This document shows positions 32,065 to 42,884 of a stretch of 64,000 nucleotides of DNA, in pieces. Positions within the stretch are counted from its first letter, which is position 1, and every line of letters starts with the position of its first letter. The notes below the pieces were generated by a model, which saw only the letters and a list, made by a program, of their open reading frames with translations, had not been told where the DNA came from and ran no database searches. A program made the position numbers and the translations under genes. The stretch is from Ascoidea rubescens DSM 1968 (taxonomy: Eukaryota; Ascomycota; Saccharomycetes; Ascoideales; Ascoideaceae): NCBI RefSeq assembly GCF_001661345.1, contig NW_017962913.1, forward strand, positions 1,245,428 through 1,309,427, given 5' to 3'.

Positions 32065-32830
32065 CATCATCAGATTCGGAAATGTTTATGGGTTCTATAT
32101 CAGATGAATCAGATGAATAGATTTGTTTATTTTCCGGGTGTGTAATGAGCGTTTGCTGTCCAGAATGATTCTTTACTTGTGGCAGAATTAAATTTGAAAA
32201 AAAAGTTGAATTCAAGGTTGCTTCTGAGCCCGAGTTTGAATCTGAATCTGAAACAATTATAATATCAGAATCTGAACAAGAAAGAGAAACAGATCTAATT
32301 ATAGGGGGTTTATCAATTGGATTAGTGTTTACTTTCGGTGATTGATTTGGAGTAGTTTGAATATTAATATTGTTTGGGTGGGTGAGTGATAAATGAGGAA
32401 AAGCCAAACAAGAAGCTATTTTGGAATTAATATTGGTGCTGTTGTTTTGAATAATATGGTTGAAAAAGGAAGAAGAAGGAGAAGATGATGATTTGTTGTA
32501 AATTGAAAGCTGAGCAAGATTATTGGACGAGGATTTCGGTATAGCTGAGATTGAAATGTTTTTCTGAATATCGATATTAGTGTGGTTGGAAGTATGATCG
32601 GAAGTGGAACTGGAATTGTGATTTGTGTGATGAGGCATTTGGAAAATGGATTGGGGATGCTGGTGAAGAACAAAAGCTTGGGTTAGATGAGTCAGTTGGT
32701 GTGAGAAAACAGCAGTTGGAGAGAGTGTAGCATTGTGAATGGAAAGAGCAGAGATCTTCTGAGGTGTCTTTCTTCTGTTGTTTTCCGGTAATTCAATGAG
32801 ATCAAGGCCAGAAGCAACGCTAAAATTCAT
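26948..32830 (-). CDS. Giant F-box protein with SUMO-interaction-like motifs
   Basis: 1960 residues from the ATG at 32830; the frame is open further upstream but only from a TTG. The F-box is PLADLPKDILRKVISYLNQYDLRRLAAANKRLYSFSLEKLY, near residue 380 (about 31570-31705), and would bind Skp1 in an SCF ubiquitin ligase. After it, leucine-rich segments alternate with long acidic Ser/Asn-rich disorder, which may be a broken-up LRR-type substrate domain. A Lys/Asn-rich stretch sits just before the F-box. Several stretches look like SUMO-interaction motifs: DIIIVSDSDS near residue 190, IEPINISESDDD near 250, SPILVDISDDTSIIDISDDEDG near 790 and GIELIDYD near 840. A CKCYHC cluster lies near the C-terminus. 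I do not recognise an orthologue; the known S. cerevisiae F-box proteins are far smaller. The single long frame is free of introns. Confidence 0.75.
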
Positions 32831-33394
32831 AGGCCCAAGCAGCAAAACCAACACAGAACGAAGATGAACGAAGAGAGAGAGCAGCTGCTGAGGAAGGAGA
32901 GGTGAAAAGAAGTGATGAAGCAGAAAAGAACTGCGAAACACACAAAGCAAGGAGCAGCGCAGCCCCAGGCACAAGAAGCAGCGTCATGCCGGGTCTTGCT
33001 TGATCTTGCTGCTCCGATGCCACATTTTCAAAGAGGGCTCCTTCTGCTGCTGGAGCTGCTGCTTCTTCTACTGCCTTTTTTGCATCTTCTGCATTGATTT
33101 CTACCCTTTTCGAGAAGCAGATTTAGCGCCATCCGCGACTTGTGCTGCACTTGTTCTGTGGCGGTGGAGCGGTAGTACATGATTGCCGGTTACTCAGGTA
33201 GAAAAAAGTCTTTAATGTTTGAACTTTAACCGCAAACCTCCATCCGATTAGGAAACTACTAACCAGACTACTGTCACTCAATAAAACAATCAACTCACCA
33301 TCGGAGGCAATAAAACCTCAACATATCAAATGCAGACTCTCAAAACGACAAAAACCCTAAAATGTCATTAGCAGTAATCCCATAACTACATCAG
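32831..33394. other. F-box gene upstream region
   Basis: About 560 bp between the F-box start and the fossil element. It is GC-richer than its surroundings, with GCTGCT-type runs near 33030-33080. Short open frames on both strands here are not supported. A TACTAAC at 33257-33263 has no matching coding exons. Confidence 0.5.
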
Positions 33395-33544
33395 TGCTGT
33401 AGAGAATCCATGGTTGTATATTATGATAAAGAGGCATATAGAAATAAAGTCGAGGGGATTCCAGCCTTCTTTTATAGAGGGTTAGACCCCTTGTGCTGTT
33501 TTACGCGCGGACCTCCGTGGGTCGTAACCGTAGGGCTTCCTGTA
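33395..33544 (+). repeat. Truncated terminal-repeat copy outside the fossil element
   Basis: About 150 bp that begin TGCTGTAGAGAATCCATG and keep a CCAGCC..CTTTTATAGAG block at the same spacing as the left terminal repeat that starts at 33545. It stops where that repeat begins, so it looks like the end of an older family member cut by the later insertion. Confidence 0.6.
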
Positions 33545-34063
33545 TGTTGTAGCGAATCCATGATAATAAACTAAGGTGAAAAACAATATAAAAAAAAAAA
33601 CGAAGAAAAGATCGCCAGCCCCTTTTATAGAATACCGAGTGAGATTACGGAGCGTCACGGGAGCAGACTGGTAACAGACATCGAAAGATTAAATGTAAAC
33701 ATCCGGGAGGCTCACAACGGCCACGCGTAACGCGGTCACCACACCTCAAACGATCGGGTCAATGCAGTCTAACATTTTAGAGAACCTGCAACGACCGGTC
33801 GCCTTGGCCGAGCGGCAACCAGGTCTGCAGGCGAAACATGGTCTCCAAGAATGCGCTCACGGACTCATTAAAAATGGTTCGAACCCAACCATAGGCCTGC
33901 AAAACAAACGTTCTCATGTGACAAAAATGAATGGTTAAAAAGTGGTGAAATGTGCGTTGCCCATCCAAAACAGATCTAGTGTCTTAAACAATGAAGCACA
34001 GCATGTTCCTCTGCCTCGTGCGTCAAAACCCACGGCAGGCCAGTTAGTTGACTTGCCTGTTTA
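33545..34063 (+). repeat. Left terminal repeat with tRNA-like A and B boxes
   Basis: It aligns base by base, with gaps, to the inverted right copy. A 22-bp identical block lies at 33609-33630 (AGATCGCCAGCC..TTTTATAG) and a 19-bp one at 33650-33668. An A-box-like TGGCCGAGCGG is at 33805-33815 and a perfect B box GGTTCGAACCC at 33876-33886. Similarity fades after about 34063. The boxes do not sit in a foldable tRNA. Confidence 0.75.
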
Positions 34064-36732
34064 AAAAAACTTATTGTTCCAAACCACTGATCATGCAACT
34101 TTCATCAACTCTTACATAATAACAAAAGCTGATTAATAACAATAAAGTAAAAATTTAAATGTGATAACTTATCAAATCCAAAACAGGTGCTATATGATAG
34201 CAACTTCAATTGCATAAACCAAAGAAGACAAAGCCCAAAAATCAGCTTTTAACCGTTCAGAAATATTTCAACCACAGTCAAACACCCAGAAAACAATCAG
34301 TACTGTAGCATATTCAACCAAAATCAGGCAAATGGTAATAATGAAATAAAACTAATCGACGCCAGCAACAGCACCAACACCAGCAAGAGCATATTCACTA
34401 GAGTATCCTCACTGAACAATTCAATGGCTCCCGGCGTGGTCCCTCAGTCCACACATCATCGATACGTGTGAGATCACACCTTAAAGCTTCAAAGCGTCAC
34501 TGCACATCTTTGGATAGATGTGATTACTGACTCAGTAACAACTGAGGAATTGGTGATTGGTTCAACAGCTATCGACTATCTTGACTGAAGTCACATCAGA
34601 GTCCGTATCTGGTTCACTAAAATTTTAACTTAAATAATTTGTACTTATCGTAAAGGAAGCAAAGCTGATGACTGTGCTTCAGTGTAAATATAGCTCCATG
34701 TCGCAAATCAGCAGCACTAAATGAGTCTGGTTGCTTTTGCAGCAGGGTGGCCTCTGTTTAATGACCGATAATCCAAATTTACAAATCTGTGCGCCACAAC
34801 AGCTGCAGCATAGTCCCCGTTGTTGAAGGCAACTACCACAACTGATTAGACACATTGCTAAAGTTTAGATAGCAGATTTGAGTAACAGCATTTTAGCATT
34901 CAATGCCTGCAGCGTAAATGGATCACAGATGGCGCATCAGGGGACTTACGAATAGCCGAGGCAGCAAACACAACGGCAAACAGCGTTCAGAATTGTGCGA
35001 CTACGTCCGGTCCGCAAATTGATTGCTAACGTGATGCGTTATCACCTTTATGCTCAGACTCATAGGATTGATGAACCATTTATTGTAGAGTAATCATTAC
35101 TGGTAAAATTTTCCAACATCTCAGTTTAATTTTAAAGGGATGGATCACCAGTCTGACGTAGGTTCTCAACGCTATCAGCATCGGAAAATAATTTAACCAC
35201 TGTAACGATTAACAGCATGTCGCTGCTACTCCGAAATCATTCCCATTTGATTCGACGCAGCGGCGCTTCTTGTTAATAATTTTTACCACACTTTATTCAG
35301 CTGCGGCGCTTCCCAGCTACACTAACAGGTGAGCGCTGAACAATCTCTTCTAATATCAAAAACATATTGATTGTGTACCAAATTTTCATTTACGCACAAT
35401 TCCAATTTTCGGAAAATACTTAACAGTCACCATCACGGGACGCTTTCTACTGATATTTTCAGCCTCGTTAATCTTATGCCCAAAAGTACAATTCACATAT
35501 TTTCCATGGTGTTATATGATTTTCGATGCTGCAACACCAGAATAAGCGTTATCACTTTTAGCCTTAGTGACTACAAAAAGTTTTTTTATGTAATCAGTAT
35601 TTTCAGCCATGACTTGAGGTTCCGATCGACAAGCAGCTTTCCAGATTAAGTATGCAGCATTTGGTTTGGCCGAGCCATGCAGTAGCTGACGAAATAATAG
35701 ATTGAGGGAGCATGAGCTGTATATAACTCCGATGCTGTACTGCCTCCCGCAAGTGCATCATTCAGACCGACACATACATCGTTAATGGAATGCGGACCTC
35801 ATCCATTATGGAAGAGGAGAGTGGAACATGACCATTTTTAATCGCGCCACCATTCAGAACATCACAGTTGCGACATTGTTGACAGGGACAAAAATGAAAA
35901 CAAAGCCAGCAGTACGACCGAAATGAAGAGTTGGCTAGCCGAACCAATCAGATTTTGCACAAATATGGGGAGCGGCACCGGACTCATAATAGATCTGCTT
36001 GAGTGACAACATGACCTTGGTAACTTCTTTCAGCAATTGAGCAACCAGGCTTTAAAAAGCTTTGGAGCCATCCACATCAGCCACAGCAGCAGATACATCG
36101 GCCGCAACTAATGAGCAGCAGAAAATGGAGCTTTCATTCAACGAATCAGCATCCAGATTTCCAGCCAAAAGCTTCGAATCATCAATTGTTGAGCTGCTCC
36201 TGACAAACTGCTTCATAAATATCATCTTAGGGTATCTGCCGTCCTGGAAAAGAGCAGCTTACGCAGTAGCGGTTACTTGATCAGCACTGTAAAACTTCTG
36301 ATGATTGCAATGAAATTCATCGAATGATTTATTGAATCTTCTCCTGTTGAACAATTTAGTTTGCCACTTAAAAAAAAATAAATGACGTGTGGAGCTGCTA
36401 CAAGCACCTTCAGCACCTCTGGCATCGAAAGACGTCTGCAAATTAAAGTAATACTTGTTGGACAATTCATTCACTGTATTGCACGCTTCTCAACACAACA
36501 AAAAGTAGTCCGCCAGTGATCAACGTATGGCAATCGAAATTCACAGTAGTAATAATACTCTCTGGATTGGCAACGTCGATCAAATCGTTACGAATGACGC
36601 TGGCTGTTTCAAGCAACAGGCATAACTGACCAGCTTTGAAATGTAGAGCCGAGTTTTACATAGTAACATTGACTACTTCAATTTGTTACTACTGACACCT
36701 GCCCCCTATCATTGGCGATTTGGTTCATGGCT

Positions 36733-37125
36733 TGGTGTGCGATTCAGTGATAGTATATTGACATGAGAAGTAAAAAAGCAAAAACCATGCAAGGATTGTC
36801 GTTTTTATTTATTAAAGCTGGGCCTTAATCACAAAGAGCCACTGGCGCAGAACGGGTAACAGACACCAATACAGCGAATGTCAGAACGCGGGAAAAAAGC
36901 TTAAGGCTATTGTTATAAGCTCGCGACAAGGCACCTTAATCGGCTACGACAAGCCGTGACAGCACGGATGCTAGCCTGCTCTTTAAGATGATCGAATACA
37001 TTCATTTGCGCCGAGCGTGGGGGATGATGAGAGTCGGATTTGCTATGTTGTCGACCGGTCTGCACCAGTGGCGCCCTGTGATCCAGCCCAGCTGGAATAC
37101 AAACGATTGGCAATTTTTTCAACGA
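36733..37125 (+). repeat. Internal, more diverged copy of the terminal repeat
   Basis: It starts TGGTGTGCGATTC and follows the left repeat in the same orientation: AT-rich start, GAGCCACTGGCGCAGAACGG-like block, GGTAACAGACACC, an A-box-like GCGCCGAGCGTGG near 37007-37020 and a B-box-like GTGATCCAGCCC near 37078-37089. It suggests nesting of two family members or an internal duplication. Confidence 0.55.
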
Positions 37126-40100
37126 TAATTATTGTTTGTTTGTTTGGTTTTTTGAGTATGCCATCATGAATAAAAGCACCAGCCTATGTGCAAAATCACG
37201 ATTGTGTACTGGCATGAATGAGCCAATAAAATAGAAGCAGCTATCGACTGGAAGTGGGAGTCCGTCTCGAGCAGCAATCCAGCTTTGAAGTTCGATTGAA
37301 TAATGCTGCATCACTCAAGAAATGCCATTGCAATGATGTGGATGCACAATTCATTGAAGCGTTGCTCACTTGCATTGTCCATGAAATAGGTTATTTGCAG
37401 ATTTCTCTTTGCTGCACTAAAAGTCTGCTATACTGTGGGTGGTATCACCAAAAAAAATTATTAAATGGGCAGACGCCGTTCAATTCTACAGTTGTTGGGC
37501 TTCGATCATTAAAGCCAACTAATGAATCAGCGGCAAATGACAAATCACATTATGAGATAAGAGCGGCTACAATAAATGGCTTAATAAATTGAATTGAAAT
37601 ATATTGAACGCCGGCAATGGTGATTTTGTCGCCGCTATTGGGTTACCGCTTCAGCGTCAGTCCTTTCTAACGGTGAAACGGCTTGTACGCACTTACCGGT
37701 CCCAACAAAGATACAGATATTCATGATGAAGGCTGGATTTATCATTTTAATGATGACTGCTATGCATATCGATTATTTGCAGCAGTGCTAGTATTTGTTT
37801 GTAGATGCCGCTCAAATGGCTACAACAAGAGTGATTGAGATGTTATCGAGGTTGTTTATATGGATAGATAATATCTAAGTGTATGGCATTTTGGGAAAAT
37901 TCGGCTGGATCATCTGCTCTAACCGGTTCTCCTACTGTTGTGGCCGTTCGTCAGTCTGTCAAAATTTAACAGTCGCTGCTTGCTTGCTATTTGAAACTAA
38001 CTAGCAAACCGACAATGAATTAAAAATAATTCATTTTTGAGTGTAGTGCCCTCAACAAATCTGTTCTACTTTGGAGTGGCTTAGCAATCTTATTTTTCAC
38101 TCAGCGCACCTTGCAGCAACTGCCGACACAATCAACAATGTCGGAGATAATGCTAGTTGGATAACATTGCATGATAAACCATTCCAGCATGCTTTTATAG
38201 TTTTGGACGCTCAAGTCCATCATTGATGTCTGCTGCGACATACCACGAAACATCGAGCACATTCAAAAATAGCTGTCGTTACTTCAATTGGTGCGTTAAC
38301 TAGTAAGAAAGCCGCTTGGGGATTATTGATATGACTCGTTGCCTGATCTGCTGTTGCGCAAATTGCTACGAATTGTGTTGATCATTTAAGTGATGCTGGA
38401 CAAACTCTGCCAAATCATTCGGCCACAACTCTCGGCACTTCTGTTGGAGATGAGTGAAAATGTGAGCTCTGGCTGAAGTGTATGACACCGTGTTTATTTG
38501 TAGGTCGACTACAAAACAGGCCATTGCAGCAAATGGCTTTCATCATTTTAATATTGATGAGCCAATGCCATTTGATGCTGCTGATGAAAGTCGTTACCAT
38601 CTAATATTTGTTCCTGATCTGCCAAAATACTTGGGTGCTGCTCCAATGTTACACGATCATCGTCTGTGGCGGTGCTATAAAATTATATTGAATTTATTCA
38701 ACAACCATTTGAGAAAGCACTTCATATTCTCATATCTGATAACTAATTTGCCTCAAAGATGTTCAAAGCCGTTCTCTAGTCAGCACCGATCAACCATGAG
38801 ATGACTGGTTTTTCTGCATCTCACGAGAATTGAGTCGCTTCTTTTACTCAAATGAAAACCGTGAAAACCTAAAACGTAATGGTAATTGCTATTACTGGGA
38901 CTGATTATCAATTAAATGAAACAATGATGAGTGCAGTGATGTGGATGAGTGTCGAGTCCAACAATCCAGTATGACGGATAGCAACCTCTTTTACCCAATT
39001 TTTGAGAAGTAATCTGGTGCTGCCGAGCTACAACTGCCGGCTTATGGCGATTGTGCTATATTCCTCGAGCAATACATGCAAACACTGCAAGGTTGGAAAG
39101 CAGCGCTCTCTGCCTTTGTGCGCTATGACACACGTAGAGTTGATCAACGCGTGACAAATCGGTATCACAGATGTTCTATTGTAAGATCAACTTTTTGCTT
39201 CGACGCAACGAAATTTTCTTTTAATTATTCATTTCGTCTAACCAATAAACAAAGAAATTATTTGTGGCTGCGCTTACAGATATTTTCGCTAGAGTTATCA
39301 AGAGAAACATGTGCACTGCTGTCAATTGCCAAGTCACACAACTCCAATATGTACCATCTAAGGATCTTGAAGGCTCTCTAATAATAATGATCAACTCACT
39401 GATCTCAAGTTGAATGACAAATTAAAAAATGGTGTCGATGACAATGAATAGATTAAAGACGAGCATTTTGAATTCAATGATGGTAATATTCAACCTCTTG
39501 ACGCTAGCGCCGCAGCCGAACATAATGGCAAGCGAATTGCTAAGAAAATGAAAGTTCGTCAAGAACAACTAGATGAAATTGAACAAATTTTCGAATGAAT
39601 TACCAATATTTTGAAACCCACCAAGAAACCCCGAATTATTCGCCTATATTTGGGAGCCGTCGATATGTCTCAATTTGTGTCCACACACCTTTGTCTGCCC
39701 TAATCAGCTAATTAAGTCGTTGCTCAGAGCTTCCAGCAATGGATGAGCACATTAATCTGTGTTCCTTAATTTTCGCTGTGCCAAAACGTATGTGGGCTGC
39801 GGTTTGGAATTCGCAAAAGAATCAGCACTATCAAGTAATGGGTGTAGTGACAAGCTAGTTGCAAATCGACTACATTAAAATGAAAGCATTGAATATACTG
39901 ACCAACCAAATTTTCTAATTTTTTACGAAAATGTTACTGACCAGCTGGCAATTGGCCCATCAAAAGCATTAGAGTATTATTAAATCGACTTTCCAATTGC
40001 AATTTTTTATTCTACTATCCACAATTAATTCTACATGAAACAAACTCGAAGACTTCTCAAAGCTGCGGATCATATAAATAGTTGGAAATCTAACAATTTA

Positions 40101-41499
40101 TATTTGGGACACAATCAATCATGGATTTGTTAATAAAAAAACATGAATAATGAATTGCAGTCGTTTGGGTTTAGCGTGCTGTAGCAGAAAATGATCTGAT
40201 GCATTTTTTAGAAAAGAAGCACATTGCGTGCATCAATCCTATGTGGCTGATCATAGCATTGGGGACTTATATAAACTATTGGTCAAGCTAATCAAAATCA
40301 TATGCAAGCTCGTGGAGAAAATATTGCACTTTGGAGCTACTGAGGGCTGGTTGGCTTGTCTTGATGTGGTCCGAATGACACTCGAAATCTGTTATCCGTG
40401 GAGACCTACGTCAAATATAGGTAGAGCAGATTAAGACAGATGAGTCAGAATTTCAAGCGATGGCAATGGTTTTCGATCTATTCAAAGTCTTACTCGAACC
40501 CAACGGCTCTGGGTGGCTGTGAAATCCAATTATTTTACTGAACAATAATCATTGGCCTGAGTTCTCTACAACTTGTTTGCGGCATTATGCGGCTTGTTGC
40601 AGTATCTGATTTGGTCCATTTGAGTCCCATTATAAATATGCTTTTTAAGTGGTATTAGTTAAAATTTCAGATAAATGATCTCATAACCATAATTTGTTGA
40701 ATGGCAACCTGTTCTATCACCTGGATTCAGCCGAAACTCGCACAAATACTAGGCTAGCAGTTCAAGCAATTGGAAATCATATTACTTTGATATGGTGTTC
40801 ATTAATCAAAGTAGCTTGATTCAACTGAAGACAACTGTAGTTAGGTGGCTTCTATGGCTGGTGAAACGTTTCAACGTTTACGCACTAATTTTGTCAATGA
40901 AACAGTGCGTCAACCGCGCATTCTTAAATGTGCTCCAGAAAATAGATATAATCCCATTGTTTTGACGTAAAACCAACGGCGCAATGACTCCCGCGAGCCA
41001 TCTGCCCAGTCATGACATTTACAAGTTTATTTCAATTTAGCACTACTTTTGAAGATCGGTGTGCAATGCTGGATTTACTCATCCATGAGTTAATACTACA
41101 GGTGATTTTCCCGACATGTTGGGCAACACCATAAACGGTGTGATGTTTAAATGTTTCATTAAGCGGATTTGCTGAATAAAATGCTGTAGAGTGGGGATAG
41201 GTTTTTGAGATCGTCGCGGCTTTATCTGATAACCATTTACTGCTGGATTCGCTGCTGGATGTGCTACATTATCGCACACATCTCTCTCATTAGCTCTAGC
41301 CATTCCAATTTTATTTTGGTAAGATGTTGATCGTATCACTGATTTTCTGTCGGATTTTTAATCAATTTCAGTTGTGAATATAAGAGACTTGTCTTTGCAT
41401 TGAGTGTGTTCACTCTTTGATTGTTTCATTTCTTTATTATTGATTAACGTTTGGATGCTTTAGGAGTCCACATTTGTGGGGTGAACAGTGGTTAGCAGA

Positions 41500-42021
41500 A
41501 GTAGGAGTATACGATAAAGCAAATTAATGAGCTAGCCAGGTATAGGTTTTTATCCACAAGGCCAAGGAACTTTTCATGCCTTATTGTTTCCAGGGTTAGA
41601 AGAGTTTTGCTTGCCCAACGCACATCGCTGTATTTTTGAAACACCGGTATTTTTCACTCTATATGTACTCCTTTGGAAGTCCGTGGTTGGGATTGAGCCA
41701 ACTCCACTGCACCCGTGAGCGGATCCTTGGAGATCAAGTAACGCACTCACACTTGGTCCAGCTCGACCAACGTGAACGGTCGTTTGCAAGTTGTCTAAAA
41801 TGTTGGCTCGATCGTTTGAGGTCTGGTTACCGAGTTAAGGGGGGCGGTTGTGAGCTTCTTGGATGTCTACACCTGGTTTCTCGCTGTCTGATACCTGTCT
41901 GCTCCCGTGACGCTCTGTGATCTAACCCAGTTCCCTATAAAAGGGGCTGGCGATCTCTTCTACGTTCTTCTTTTTTATATACTTATTTACTTTAATATAT
42001 TATCATGGATTCGCTACACCA
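41500..42021 (-). repeat. Right terminal repeat (inverted copy)
   Basis: The inverted partner of 33545-34063. The 22-bp identical block is at 41935-41956 and the 19-bp block at 41897-41915. On the - strand it has A-box-like TGGTCGAGCTGG (41758-41769) and B-box-like GGCTCAATCCC (41689-41699), 59 bp apart, against 60 bp in the left copy. On the + strand CTATAAAAGGGG at about 41935 reads outward. Confidence 0.75.
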
Positions 42022-42884
42022 GTTTTGATATTCAATTTAGGAAAATTAAAATTCAGTTTTAAGGGCTACGAGTTGAAAAGTTTAACAAGTTTTTGGCTAT
42101 CCAAGTACTGCCGGTATAATTCACCGTGTTCACTTTTCTAATTTAATCCATACTCACACCAAAAATTTCTCATCTGTATGATAGCTGTTTGTGGTTAATG
42201 TCACAGGATTATGGCTATCAAAATTTCGTTTGGTTGAAGTTGAACACCATACCCCATATTAATTACTTTTCAATTTTCATATTAGGAGAAGGAATCGTTG
42301 ATAAATTTTTTGGAGTTCATTATTAGTTTGCTTATGGGATCAATAAAACAAAAAATATTTTATAGCATATTTATACAGTATAGGAAATAAAGCAATTCCT
42401 TTTGATATACCATTTTATTTTTACAAACTGCGACCCAAACCAGTTTTTTTGAATTCATTTAATCAATCAGTATATATCCCACCCAAAATTCTCAAGCAAA
42501 TTAGAGGAGATGATTGTTTGGTAACTGAATATTGGCATCATCAAATAACTGGTTTCATTTACCTGGTCTGATAATTGGTCTCACTTGGTACCAGTTTGAA
42601 CCTAGTGAGAGGGTCATCAGAAGACAATAACATAGCCTCTTCATTTACCCAAACATCTTTCCTCCTATTTTGAGTGTAATTATCGATGTTATGCATAAAC
42701 CCATTTTCACGAACACTCTTTTTTTCTTATTTTACAGCTTGATAAATCCATAGATGTGTTGATGTAATTGCTGGTAAAATTATCCACCTCCAATCAAATT
42801 ATCAACCAGGAAAAGAGATCCACAATTTTGGCGTTCGGATTTTCAGTATTATTTTTCCATTTGAAAAATTTTCAATCCAAAGCA
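42022..42884. other. Spacer between the fossil element and MAK11
   Basis: About 860 bp of AT-rich DNA without a recognisable gene. It holds no clear extra copy of the terminal repeat. The last part carries the RRPE-like element described separately. Confidence 0.5.
42862..42874. promoter_or_regulatory. RRPE-like palindrome at the MAK11 start
   Basis: TGAAAAATTTTCA, a symmetric match to the rRNA-processing element, only 11 bp before the ATG at 42885 and 68 bp before the ATG at 42942. The spacing suits the downstream ATG better. Factor binding (Stb3 type) is inferred. Confidence 0.45.

Larger units (their letters stand above)
33545..42021. mobile_element. Broken mobile element, ~8.5 kb, inverted terminal repeats
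   Basis: An 8.5-kb block with no usable gene, bounded by inverted repeats of about 0.5 kb (left from 33545, right ending at 42021). Outer ends read TGTTGTAGCGAATCC on the left and, inverted, TGGTGTAGCGAATCC on the right. The interior has a less AT-biased composition than neighbouring host spacers and only short open stretches on both strands, none of which I can assign to transposase, integrase, polymerase or capsid. It is a fossil with many breaks. No clear target duplication is visible. The two ends differ at many positions, so it is not recent. Family is undetermined: a TIR DNA transposon, a nest of LTR-type ends in opposite orientations, or a virus-like element with TIRs all remain possible. 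Confidence 0.7.

Noticed and set aside
32831-32974. Extra 48 N-terminal residues of the F-box protein
   Set aside because: The extension starts at TTG and is hydrophobic, low in conservation and not needed.
33257-33263. TACTAAC as a branch site of a hidden intron
   Set aside because: No coding exon on the + strand to either side and no suitable donor.
33798-33896. A real tRNA gene in the left terminal repeat
   Set aside because: A and B boxes are good, but acceptor and T-stem bases do not pair. The boxes recur in diverged copies of the repeat, so I call it tRNA-like only.
34100-41400. Short open frames inside the fossil as host genes
   Set aside because: They are under 115 residues, on both strands, interrupted and without recognisable motifs.
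33545-42021. A single LTR retrotransposon
   Set aside because: The end repeats are inverted, not direct. The TG..CA-like edges and TATA block are compatible with LTRs, but no reverse transcriptase, protease or primer-binding site is recognised, so family was left open.
33545-42021. Integrated linear killer-type plasmid
   Set aside because: Long inverted ends fit, but I could not recognise any polymerase or toxin-related frame, and composition is less AT-rich than those plasmids.
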